Source: Hybos culiciformis (lineage: Eukaryota > Arthropoda > Insecta > Diptera > Hybotidae). Taken from it: a DNA stretch of 64,000 nt. The stretch covers positions 21,844,744 to 21,908,743 of the forward strand of contig OZ023275.1 of the NCBI GenBank assembly GCA_964007475.1, in the 5' to 3' direction. Numbering within the stretch: position 1 is the stretch's first letter; each line of letters begins with the position of its first letter. A program made the position numbers and the translations under genes. Shown piece after piece: positions 49,001-60,000 of this stretch. A model generated the notes under the pieces. That model did not search any database. It was given only the letters and a program-made list of their open reading frames with translations, and was not told where the DNA came from.

Positions 49001-50194
49001 GGTATTATAAATACGCATAATTATTTAATATAAATATATTTACTTTACGCGATTTTTTTTCACAAATAAATTTTTACAGTAAAATTGAATTATTTTTAAT
49101 TTGATAATTTTGAATTATTATAGTTTTATAATTTTGAATATTTGCATTAGTACTACTCACATTATATAAGTACATTAAACTAAATTTTTTAATTTGATAA
49201 TTTTGATTTTTGAATTAGTACTTGCAATGTACATGTACTTTAATTTTTTTTAATTTGATATTTGATAATTTTGAAATAATTTTTGTTGTTTGAATAATTA
49301 CAATAGTACTAAATTTGTAAGAATAAAATGTATAAATTTCTTATATTAAATGTATTTTTTTACAATTCTTAAAAATCAGTACAAATAATGAATAAATTCA
49401 AAAAAATTACGACTACAAATTTGCTATTTTTTTATTTATATTTTTTCAGTGTCGTCAATATTTTTTCAATGTGCACCAAAAAATTTAAATAACTTCGTTA
49501 CTAAAAAAAGTAGGCAATTCCCGTGAAATATATGTAAAATGCCCAATTTTTAAGGAATATTTGTCAAAAAAAATTACCAGAAATCTTGCACTAATTTAGA
49601 TTTTTTGCATAAATTAAGAATTTTGCTCCATTTAATTTGATTAACTTTCCTAAAAAATTGATCATGAAAACATAAAAATACGCTACTCTTCTCAAGTTTT
49701 TCAACAAATTATATAAGAAATTTATTATTGTCTCTGAATATTTTCCAGATTCTTTCCTAAAAAAAATGTTTTAGTCCTGAAAAAAATCGCTACTCTTATC
49801 AAGTTTTTCAACAAATTATATAAGAAATTTATTATTGTCTCTGAATATTTTCCAGATTCTTCCCTAAAAAAAATGGTTTAGTCCTAAAAAAAAAATGTTA
49901 TTGCTATCAAAATGTCCAATAATATATATAAATATTTTGAGTAGATTTAGTTAAGAAAAATGTGTTTTATGTAGAGAAATATTTACACTAATTCCGATAG
50001 TATTTAGTTATAGTTATAATAAAATATGCACATGGCGTATATTTCTACAGTAAATACCATAAAAAAGGAAGTAGGTAATACTCCTAATTTTTTCATAAAT
50101 TTTGTCAAAAAAATCCACAATCCCAAAAACTCCCTAAAAATTGACACATTTTACCAGTTTTTGAGACAAAGTTTATGAAAATTTTTTCTCCGTG
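49001..50194. other. AT-rich right flank of the gene relic
   Basis: No gene. Repeated TTTGATAATTTTGA words occur at 49090-49270. From 49480 on, short imperfect units such as CCCAATTTTTAAGGAAT and CTCCTAATTTTTTCAT resemble the building blocks of the 51110-52312 element, which supports membership of one transposon family. Confidence 0.5.
49682..49895. repeat. 107-bp tandem duplication
   Basis: The block starting GCTACTCTT at 49682 recurs at 49789 with only a few changes (CTTCTC/CTTATC, TCTTTCC/TCTTCCC). It lies within the right flank of the gene relic. Confidence 0.92.
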
Positions 50195-51109
50195 TGTGTA
50201 TTTTATTTTTTTTTTACAAAGAATGAACTTTCAGAATACATACTTCCAAAATTATTATGTTCTTTTTGTTTTACTATACCCATATATTTTGTACAATGTT
50301 TATGGTCCGTAAACTCTACAATATACATACATATATGTTGCATTAAAATGATTAGAATAATCCATTTTAATAAAAAAAAAATACTATGTTTCATTACAAA
50401 TGTAACAAAATTTTTATATTTTTGGTTAAAAAATTCTAAAAAATTTCTTGTGAGATATGACGGCTATGTTAAAAATATAAAAATATCCAAAATAAATTTA
50501 AATTTCAATTTTTTTCACTCTTCTTGTGGAAATAGAAAACCTTGAAATGTTTTCTCAAAAAACAAAAAAAAAAAATTATCATTAAATCATTGAAATTATT
50601 ATTCATCTGATTGATGATATTAAAAGAGATGTGCTCTTTTGAACTGTAAACAATTTTCCTTTATTTTATTTTCCCATTTTTTTGTATAGGTATAAAAAGT
50701 TTAGAAAATTTGATTTTTGTTTCATGAGTTTTGTTGTCGGTTATATATAAATTTTTATTATCTTACGGCTTCAATAAATTTATGTTGGGGAAAAATTTAA
50801 ATATATACCTATATAAGTACTTTTCTCTTTAAAGAAAATAAACACAAAAAAAAAAAAAATGTAAATTATGAAAGCCTTTCATGAACAGGAAATTAAAATT
50901 TAACAAATCGATTGTAAATTTTTGAAATATGATCTGAATTATAGTAAATTATAGATCTTATAGATTTATATTAATCCTTTTTTAATTTTATTAGTTATTT
51001 GTAGTATTCATAGATACTCGTATTATGGTCAATTTAGAATTGAATGGTTTTAAATTTAACTACCTTATACTTCATAATTAACTATAATTCTATTTTAATA
51101 AAACATTTA
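50195..51109. other. AT-rich spacer between the two CACGG elements
   Basis: A 118-codon frame at 50192-50545 is hydrophobic and lacks any recognisable domain. AT-rich DNA readily yields such Phe/Ile-rich frames. Not called. Confidence 0.45.
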
Positions 51110-52312
51110 CACGGAAAAAAAAATTTTGAGCGATTCCCAATTTTTTCGTTGTTGACTCCCCAATTTTATGGGAAAAACACATCTGTGGACGATATTGGGA
51201 CACATTCCTATATTTTTAGAGGTAACCAATCCCATATTTTATGGGATACTGTACCAAAAAAATATCGAAATCTTCAACTGAAATGGAATTAAGTCCCAAT
51301 TTTTTAGGAATTATTTCTATTAAAATATGGAGCTGTTCCATGATTTATGGAGTTGGTCCAAATCAAATTTTGGATTAATTCTTATTTTATTGTAGGAATC
51401 TATCCTTTTAAAAAGTAAATTAAAAGGTATAAGTACTATAGTATAAAAGGTAAACTTTACAATTGTTGTAGGAATTAATACTAATATAGTTGGTAAACAC
51501 TGTCCTACCCTTTTTTTTTTTTTGTTTTTTTGTTTTCTTTTTGATTTTTTTGATTTTTTTTTGATTTTTTTTGATTTTTTTTATATTTTTTTGTATTTTT
51601 TATTTTTTTCTTTTTTCTTTTTTGTTTTTTTTTTTATTTTATTTTTTTTTTGGTTCTTTTTTTTTTTTTGGTTTGTTTTTTGTTTTTTTCCTCGCTTTTT
51701 TTTGTTTTTATATTGTTTTTTTATTTGTTTTCGGCAACCATCTAAGTACTATCACTACGACACGTTGCTTAACGTTGTTTTCAATGTGATGTAGAGTCTT
51801 CCACTGAGCTATGTCAGTAATATACAACGATGTATTAAATAGAAAATATAAATTCGGTATCTATTAAATAAAAAGGTTAAAAATTGGGGATTTTGGTGCC
51901 TTTCAAGTGGGAAACGATCCAATTTTGGATGGGAAGAAATATAACTAAAGTTGTAACTATCCCTATTTTTCATATAACTGAGTTCCAATAATTTTTAGAG
52001 CTTGTTGCTATTTTCTTGGGTGTTTGATTCCAAAATTTTTAGAAATTAATCCATTAAAAAATGGGACATGTGCATATTTTTTTGGAAACGCTCCACCTAA
52101 AGAAGGATCAGTTCCAATTTTAAAAGTACTGAAACCCATATTTCTTTTTTCTTCTTTTATAGGAATGTGTGCTTTTATTTTGAAAAGAATCCTTTTTTTT
52201 TTAAATTTGATGCTATTTTTTGAGGACTTAATTCCAAAATTTAAGGGAAATTTTTCTATTTTGCTGTTTCCATATTTTTTTGGAATCGCTCCATTGGCTT
52301 TTTTTTTCCGTG
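51110..52312. mobile_element. 1.2-kb non-autonomous element with CACGG-A9 terminal repeats
   Basis: The left end CACGGAAAAAAAAA (51110-51123) is an exact inverted copy of the right end (52299-52312), and TA flanks both sides (51108-51109 and 52313-52314). The interior is a chain of degenerate, partly palindromic 25-40-bp modules of the type ATTCCCAATTTTATGGGA, spread over 51125-51410 and 51870-52300. A T-rich tract occupies about 51511-51733. Open frames through the element (for example 52024-52401) follow the low-complexity modules and are not genes. Same ends as the 47233-50194 unit. The superfamily is not established. Confidence 0.7.
51511..51733. repeat. Long T-rich low-complexity tract
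   Basis: About 220 bp dominated by runs of T broken by G, A or C. The Phe-rich frames here are artefacts of that tract. Confidence 0.95.
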
Positions 52313-52314
52313 TA

Positions 52315-53515
52315 GTTTTGAACAGTGGAATCAGTGATGTTAAACAAATTTATTTAAATAAAAAAAAATCCTTTTATCAAACAAAATTATTTAATTTTTA
52401 AGTTAATTTTTTAGTCAATTAAATTTTTTTTTTTTTTAAATTCGAGATAGAAAATTAAAAAAAAAATAAAGAAGAAAATTTGTTAACCTACATAAGTTCT
52501 GTAATGCAAATATTCCGCCAATTAAAATTATACAAATAAAATAGACTTTAATAAAAACATTTTTTTTTTTGTTTATTCGTTCGTTTATTTTTTGTATACC
52601 TATGTACCATTTTTTGTTGCTATTAAACCTTTTTTTTTTTGTTTTATTCAGGTGTCAATATGTTTATTGCGCTTATTCAAGGGACAAATAGAATTTAATC
52701 AAACAGTGTAGGCAAACTTTTTTCCTTTTTTTTTTTAAATATCACAGGAATATAAAGATAGATAAACAAAACAGATATATTCTATATATATTGTACGTAC
52801 CTATATGTTAAAATAAAAATTAAATAAAAGTGAATAGATAAAATAAATAAATGTTATTGTTGATAGCGATACGATAATAATAATAATAATATTAAAAAAA
52901 ATCATACTACCGACCGATATCATAGACTTTCATCATCATTTGGGGACAAAACAACAGCAAAATAAAATTGTTTTAATGGGAGTTTGTTATTTTATTTTTT
53001 TTTTTCTTTTTTATTATTTTTAGCTTTTTCTTTTTTTGTATACATTTTGGTGATTTATTTGTTTGATTTTTTATTTATTTTTGTTCATTTTAATTTTATT
53101 AAGGACAATTACTATATATACTTTTTTTTTCCTATACTGAACTTGTAATGTTGCTATGTTAACGTTTGCACAAATCTTTTATTGAAAAATGCTTTTAATT
53201 AGAGGACACGACAGTAAAAAAAAATATAAAAACGAAACTGATTTTTCTGTTTTAAATGTTTAATTTTTATAAACCATTTATCTGCTGTAAATTTAGAGGT
53301 ATTAAGTAAAAGAAAAAATATTTTATTTCGGAAAAAGGGAAGAAAAACTAATTGATAACACCAATATATAGTATGCCTATATTTACGGGGTTCCTTTAAA
53401 GTAATTGAATATTAATTAAAATGGAACTTGTATCTTTCATTGGCGCTGATATTCAGGAATGTAAGACGATCTCAAATCAATAACTTCTATTATGAAAATT
53501 CTTTCTAATAAGCGA
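52315..53515. other. AT-rich non-coding stretch
   Basis: No gene supported. T-runs and a short (AAT)n near 52874-52890 are all that stands out. Confidence 0.5.
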
Positions 53516-53874
53516 GTCACACTACAACTAAAAAGCCACTACTCATGACGGCTTTTTTAAATGCGTTCACACTTGCACTTTTTGGTTTTTTTTCTTTTTT
53601 TTTCTCGTTTTGTCATATCTTTTTCCTTTTTTTTTGGGAATTTTTTTGTTTTTTTATTCGTTTTTTTTTTAAAATTGCCGCCAACTTCCTGAAAGTATGC
53701 AATTGTTAGTTTATTTTTTTCTCACAGAGCTCATTTGTTATTTGATCCCTGATTTTCTAGTGGCTTTTTGAAAAGCCACTAGCTTTTTTTTCTTTTTTTT
53801 GTATGGAAAAAGCCACGAAATAGCCACAACGATGATAGCTTTTTCAAAAAGCCATTAAAAAGCCGAAGTGTGAC
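53516..53874. mobile_element. Putative MITE with GTCACACT ends and repeated AAAAGCCAC motif
   Basis: GTCACACT at 53516-53523 is inverted as AGTGTGAC at 53867-53874. The words AAAAGCCAC/GTGGCTTTT recur in both orientations through the unit. They include a perfect 12-bp inverted pair with a two-base spacer, CTAGTGGCTTTT / AAAAGCCACTAG, at 53757-53782. Subterminal repetition of one short motif in both directions is typical of hAT- and P-type non-autonomous elements, where it binds transposase. No target duplication is clear. Confidence 0.6.
53757..53782. repeat. 26-bp hairpin CTAGTGGC...GCCACTAG
   Basis: Perfect 12-bp arms and a 2-bp loop in the middle of the 53516-53874 element. Confidence 0.9.
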
Positions 53875-56623
53875 AGCCTTATAACTAGGACTATCTTCTT
53901 TAAAAAAAAAGAAAAGAATATTAATTTTTTGTGAGAAAATGTAACAAAATGATTTTATTATTTTTTATTCTTCTGAAATAATATTTTGGTCACTAGAGAT
54001 AAAATGTTCAAAGGAAATTTTCGTTTCCATGTTAAATTAAATCTTTCCATAATAAAATTATTCACAAAATTCTAATTCTTGAGGAAAAGGAAATGGAAAA
54101 TATGTCATAAGATTTTAGTTTTCAGAAAGAGAAAAATAAAAAAAAATCAAAAAAAAATATTCTTGTTTTCATATTCTTAACCTTAATAATACTTTCTTTA
54201 TTGGTTCCCATAAGGAATTGTGAGAAATAAGTAATTTTTATTATCGAAAATTTGTACAAATTTTATTTATTTCTTTATTTTGTGATTTTTTTTTCCCAAG
54301 AATTTTATTTAAACCAAACTGAAATTAGGCTAAAGCTATGTTGTTTGCTAAGAATGTGAACTGAGCCAAAAAAGGCATACTAAATTTCCAGACTTTTGGC
54401 TTTAAATTTAGTACTAGGGCTTTTACAAAGAAAAGAACAACAAAAATGATTTTTTTTAAAGTAATATTTCTGTTCTTTCGAAATCATATAAAGAACAAAA
54501 TGTTATAAATTCGTAAAAGTAATGCCCAGGAACATAACTTTTAGTACGTTGGACGTTTTTTGTTGTACAAAATTCGTGATTTTATGTGCAAAATCCTTGA
54601 TTTTATGCATTTATATTTGATTTTAAAACGTTTTTTTACCTCAGAGTGGTGACTTCATCTACAGCGGTGGTAACATTGTCGTTCAGGAACGGCTGTAAAA
54701 ACGCAGATCAGATACATACACTTGAAAAGGCGGTGAGCTTATATAATTTTCATATAAAAACATAAATTTAAGGCATTAATGAAAAAATTACGGCAACCGT
54801 TCTTCGAGAAAGCAAAAACATATCCGATTTTTTTGACGTCATCCACTGCTATTTGAAGGCTTTAATTTTATTAAAGATTTATAAAAAAAGGGAATTAATA
54901 TTTCATTGATTTCAAAACAAAGTTTTCATATTTTTTCATTATATTACTGAAAAAAAAAGAAGAAAAACTCATTCAAGTGGTTTTAATTTTATCGAGATAC
55001 TTTTGAAAAATTTGTAAAATATTTTCAGTAAACTCTGGCAATTATAATGGTTTAAGGAATTTGTTTTTTATTTTTTTTTTTCATAAATTTACAATAAATA
55101 TGATTTCAAAATGTATATCAGATCATTTGCAATTGCAGCAAATCGACAAAATTATGTTTTTAAATATTTATCTTCTAGGTGTAGTAGGTATATGGTATAA
55201 ACAAAATAAAAGAAAAATATTTCTATGGATACTAATAAATGTTCATTAAGTGCTGTATTGTTGCAAATGGCTCTTAAAAGCTTTCTTCTTGTATACACTT
55301 AACATATATGTATAACGAGAAGTATGTATATAATTATAAATTTATATTGTTCAATAATTATTTGTTCATTTGTTCGATATTATTATTATTATTATTATTA
55401 TTTTTTTAAGCTAGCAAGGTATAACGAACAATAATGGTTATATTTTTTTTCATAATTTAATTCTTCCACAAAGAAAATCGTATTATGTATATGTGTATAT
55501 GTGAAACTATATATATATTAAGTAAAAACTAAAATAATTATTATAAATGATAATGTTTGAACAATTATAATGGGTACATTAGTGTAAGAAAATAATTAAG
55601 TTTTCTAATAATAAAGTTTCTCAGCTTGTCCTTAACTGTATATTTGAACATAAATGAACCAAATAGCGTTTCGATAATTACACAAAATAGATTATACATA
55701 TATACAACTCGATAGATATATATAAGTTATAAAGAAAATTTATAGAAAATGAGGAGCAGTGTTACATATATGTGTGGTATGTACATTATACATTGTGTTC
55801 GCAAGTAAATAAAATATGAATTAACGTATGGTGTAGAGCTGAACAAACGTATGGACAAATACGTTGATATATTACTTTTATTTATTTTATTTTATTGTTT
55901 TAAGGGGACTGAAAAAATAAAGAATATATATTTTAACGACTATTTAATGTTAAATGTTTTTATTTGGGGTCAGTTTTTTTTTTTTTTTTCTTATTCCTTC
56001 CTTATTTTTTTTTTTTTATTTATTTATTAAGTTGACCAACAAAGAGATTTTGATTTTATAACTTTTTGATAAGATAACACACGTTATTATAAAAAAAATA
56101 TATAGGTAGGTATATAATTTTACGGTTTTATATCTTATTGCTATTAAAAGGATAATATTAGGATTAAGAACAATAGGTATATATTACATAATTAACTAAA
56201 CTTTGACCAGTTTAAAGCATTCGTTGTATATATAAAAAAGCTTAAGAGAATTCAATAAAAATAATAAATAATCGTTGAATTTAGTTTAAATATGCAGGTC
56301 ACAAAATTGATGAGGTAATCTATTGAAAATAAAAATTTAATTTTAATATACCAAGGATTATACTGAGAATTAAAAAAAGAACCTCGTTGCAATTAAGTCA
56401 CCTCATTATTTATGAATTTTTTTTTCAATAATACTAGTTTGGCTCAAAATAAATCCTTTTTATAGCCTTTTAGTCTATAATTCCCAACAAATCTAACCTG
56501 CAGGTAATGCATATTAAGAATTTTTTTTATTTAAATGTTACTAATCAAAACTTGAATATATTTCATAGATTTGTCCAATATTATTACATATTTTATTTGT
56601 TTTATATTTTACTCATATTATAT
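53875..56623. other. AT-rich non-coding stretch
   Basis: No gene supported. A GC-richer patch at 54642-54854 begins CAGAGTGGTGACTTCATC and ends TGACGTCATCCACTGCT, a loose inverted pair that may be a diverged MITE. An (ATT)n tract lies at 55378-55403. Confidence 0.5.
55378..55403. repeat. (ATT)n microsatellite
   Basis: About eight ATT units followed by a T-run. Confidence 0.9.
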
Positions 56624-57080
56624 ATTCATTCATTCATTTATTAATGGCTTAGCCCATAAAATTACAAGTGTAACAGAGAGAATCCTCGAAAACTGCAATT
56701 TAAAACTAGTACTAAAATTGTGATTAATACTAGAGTTCAAGAAACGTTAAAATAAAAGTATACAAATATTACAATTTAGTTGATTCTAATGCATGACAAG
56801 AAACAAGAAACGTCTTAATATTCACCCTTCGCTAGTTACTAATGAGAAAATTTGACTTTAAATATCCATGTACCAGAAACTAGAAAGGAAATTAAAGGAA
56901 CGATTCTATCATACTTTGTTAATACTTTGTTGTTAACTCTATACAAACAGTCCAAAAATTGTAGTCAATGTTGAAAATTTGGCAAATGTGTGATCTTAAT
57001 GTTTCAACGTTTTTAGAACTTACATTCTATTCCGTCCGGTATCTAGTATAGGTAAACTGTACTTAATACACTTAATTATT
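56624..57080 (-). mobile_element. Probable LINE 3' end, minus strand
   Basis: Read on the minus strand, less AT-rich sequence leads into ATGGGCTAAGCCATTAATAA and then AATGAATGAATG. A GGGCTAAGCC hairpin followed by a short tandem tail resembles the 3' ends I know from insect I/Jockey-type LINEs. The limit at 57080 is where composition returns to background. No reverse-transcriptase frame survives, as expected for a 5'-truncated insertion. The assignment is from the terminal motif only. Confidence 0.35.
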
Positions 57081-60000
57081 TGAAAATAGGGTGATCTTAT
57101 ATTTTCCATTGTTTAGCAACTAATGTATCTCTTTATGCATTTGAATAGTTATAATACTAAAGAAAAACATTTTATTTTTTACATATATGTAAAGAATCAT
57201 ACTTTTTCTTGGTGGAAACATTACCAGCATTTAACTTAAAAAATATTTTACTTAAAAATAATAAATTCTCAATAAACGAGCTAGCAATAAGTTTTGTTTA
57301 TATTCATTTCTAAATACTATATATTTTTCCCATTTTCATTTCTAATAATTTTTCAAATATGCTCCCAAATAAAGTTGTTAAAAAGTTGGCAAAGAAAAGA
57401 TATCAAATATAATATTAAAGTGTGTCCTCCTAGTTGAAAACAAAAGTTTTTAATCAATTTTAAAATCTGTTGTAAATCTTTTCATTTTTTTTTTAACTTT
57501 AAAAGGCAACTTCCTATTCAATTTTTGCGAAATAAATTATCCAAAATTGATTTGAGGGGATTTTTCCGCCCTTTTTTTTATTCAATATAAATGTACATTT
57601 TTATATGTATATATAGTTTTGAAGATACTTTTAAAATATGTATTATTTTTTTATTTTTTTTTGTATCTTCATTTTACTAAAACTTCTAAACATAGATACA
57701 TATATATTTTTTGCCTCTTTTGGATATAAAAGCAATACAAATTTTTGAAAATAATTTTGTTTACTCTTATCTATATGGGCTTATCTATTATGTTTATTAT
57801 GCGTAAATAATTTTAAAAAGTCAGAAGGCAATTTATATTTAAATTAAATTATGTCACTTCATGCCCTCTCAAAAAATAACAAATATTTTTATATAAAATA
57901 ATAATGTTAGCGCCATAGTTTTCAACATTATTGTGTAAAAAAAAATATATTTTCACACACAAATATACATATATAAATAAAAATAACTTTGAATTTATTT
58001 ATACATATATATATAAATTAAATGTAATATATTTTAATTCAGAATTATGATGAAATTCAAAAAATTATTATCAATTTTTCAATTTGTTATCTATATAATA
58101 TAAAGGCCGGAATTTCGAAGCGGAAATTATCATATAATTAATTAAGATAATTTAAGTGAAAATACAATTTTGGGGAAAATCAGAGAGAGATTCTTTAAAT
58201 TAAATTTCATATAATATTTATTTTTTAATCAATATATTCAAAGGGCTCGAACCCTGTGTACTGTTAAGCACCATTTCGATGAATTATATGTTTTAATACA
58301 GATAATTTCTGTTTGCTAGTTCTTAACTTCAAGGCTTATTCAAATATGGAAAGAAGTACACATATTTAGCTATTTTTTAAGGATTTAAAAAGTTCGAGTT
58401 TTGAAAAAAATGAGAAATTTTATAAAAACAAGATTTAAAACAAAAAAAAAAAAAAATTGTTTTTTTAAAACCGGATTTTATAAAACATTTGTTATTATTT
58501 AATGTTGAACTTGATTAAATTTTTTTAATTTTTTTTTGTTAAAACTATAGAACCTTATTTTCAATCCTATGTTTGTATATACTAAATATGTATCTGATTT
58601 TATTCTAAGTTTATATATAATTTTACTGAATTTTTGTCCTAAAAATTTGTATTTTGTACATATAAATATATATATTGGATTAACACATTATCATATTAGT
58701 TTCAAATTTTAAAATTTTAAACAATAATTTATTTATTTTAGTGTACAGGCTAATAGGAAGAGATAAAAAAACACACAAAATATAATTTTTATTACAATCC
58801 AATATTTTGATATTTCGTAAACCTCAGAATTTATAACATGAAATATTTATATAACGTTTTTATAATTATCATCCTATAATAATATTATTATTTTCATAAA
58901 CATGCCTATTGAATTTAAAATAGGTTAATAATGTTATTTGAATATAGAGTTCTGTAGAACTAGTTAGTGCCAAGAAGTCAAATAACTATATACTTTCCAG
59001 ACATTCATTCCATTCATACATTTCGAAAAAAAAAGAGATTTTGAAATTAAGGATTTTGTACTGAAAGATTTTTTAAATAAGTCAAAAAAAAATTATTAGG
59101 GAGTTCGGTACCTAAACTTTTTGATGAAAAACATATCGTCATACAACCATAACTACAAACTTTTTGCTTTCTTTTTGTTTAAATTTTACATTAGATTTAA
59201 TATTTTGCACATAATTTTTACTAATTAACTTTAACTTAGTTATTATTTATATTTTAGATATGAATAATTATTTTACGGATGTATATTTTATGAATATATG
59301 TATATTTTACGAATTATATGAAAGTTTGGACTAATTATTAGTTCTACAAACTGCGGTTGTAAGCACTATTTGTTAATTAAAATTTATCTTTTTACTATAA
59401 TTATCTTTCAAACCAGAAAATTAAATTAAATTATCAAAATTGTATTATATTGAGGCTAAGGAGCTTTAATTGAAAACTCTCCAAATCCACTTTTTAAAAT
59501 TTTTCATTACTGCCATTGTACCAAATATCTAAAACAGTTCTGAATTTTTTTAATACTGGTGCGCGAGCCTTATTATACATTCACATCAAAACATGCTAAT
59601 TATATTAGGTAGATTATTAAAAATTTAATATTAATTGGTTATTACTATTAGTTTCTGGGTTTTTTTTATTTGTTAATTTTTATAATTAATTATTTATTGT
59701 TATTTAATTATTATTAATTATTTATTTATTATTAATTATTTATTTTTATTCAATAATTTTGATGACTTCGGATTTATTTAATAACCGCTTGAACCATTAG
59801 TTTTGTAAACTAATCTTTTCTCCACTACACTGCTATGTACATAATTTTTAAAGTTAATTTGTATTTTGTGTTATAAATAACTATTACAATTTTTACCGGT
59901 ATAGAGTGAAATTTTAAATCTACTTATATATACACATTACACTAGTTTAGTATCAGCTTTTTTATTATAAAATATATCCTTGAATATCGTTAAATATATA

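Larger units (their letters stand above)
47233..50194. mobile_element. Putative DNA transposon with CACGG-A-run ends carrying the SAM-domain gene copy
   Basis: The left end reads CACGGAAAAAAAAAT (47233-47247). The right end, on the other strand, reads CACGGAGAAAAAAT (50194 back to 50181), the same motif with one substitution and one length change. The flanking bases are TGTG on both sides (47229-47232 and 50195-50198), a possible 2-4-bp target duplication. An independent element at 51110-52312 has the same ends, which supports their reality. Inside lie, in order, a 129-bp tandem array, the spliced gene relic and AT-rich sequence with a 107-bp duplication. I see no transposase. The ends are short and simple in composition, so the outer limits are a hypothesis. 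Confidence 0.45.

Noticed and set aside
50192..50545. 118-codon hydrophobic frame, considered as a receptor fragment
   Set aside because: Phe/Ile/Lys bias is explained by base composition; no chemoreceptor signature was seen.
51522..52401. Phe-rich and hydrophobic frames
   Set aside because: They arise from the T-rich tract and from the degenerate modules of the CACGG element.
58247..58258. tRNA or SINE B box (GGGTTCGAGCCC, minus strand)
   Set aside because: No A box, anticodon arm or acceptor pairing could be formed around it.
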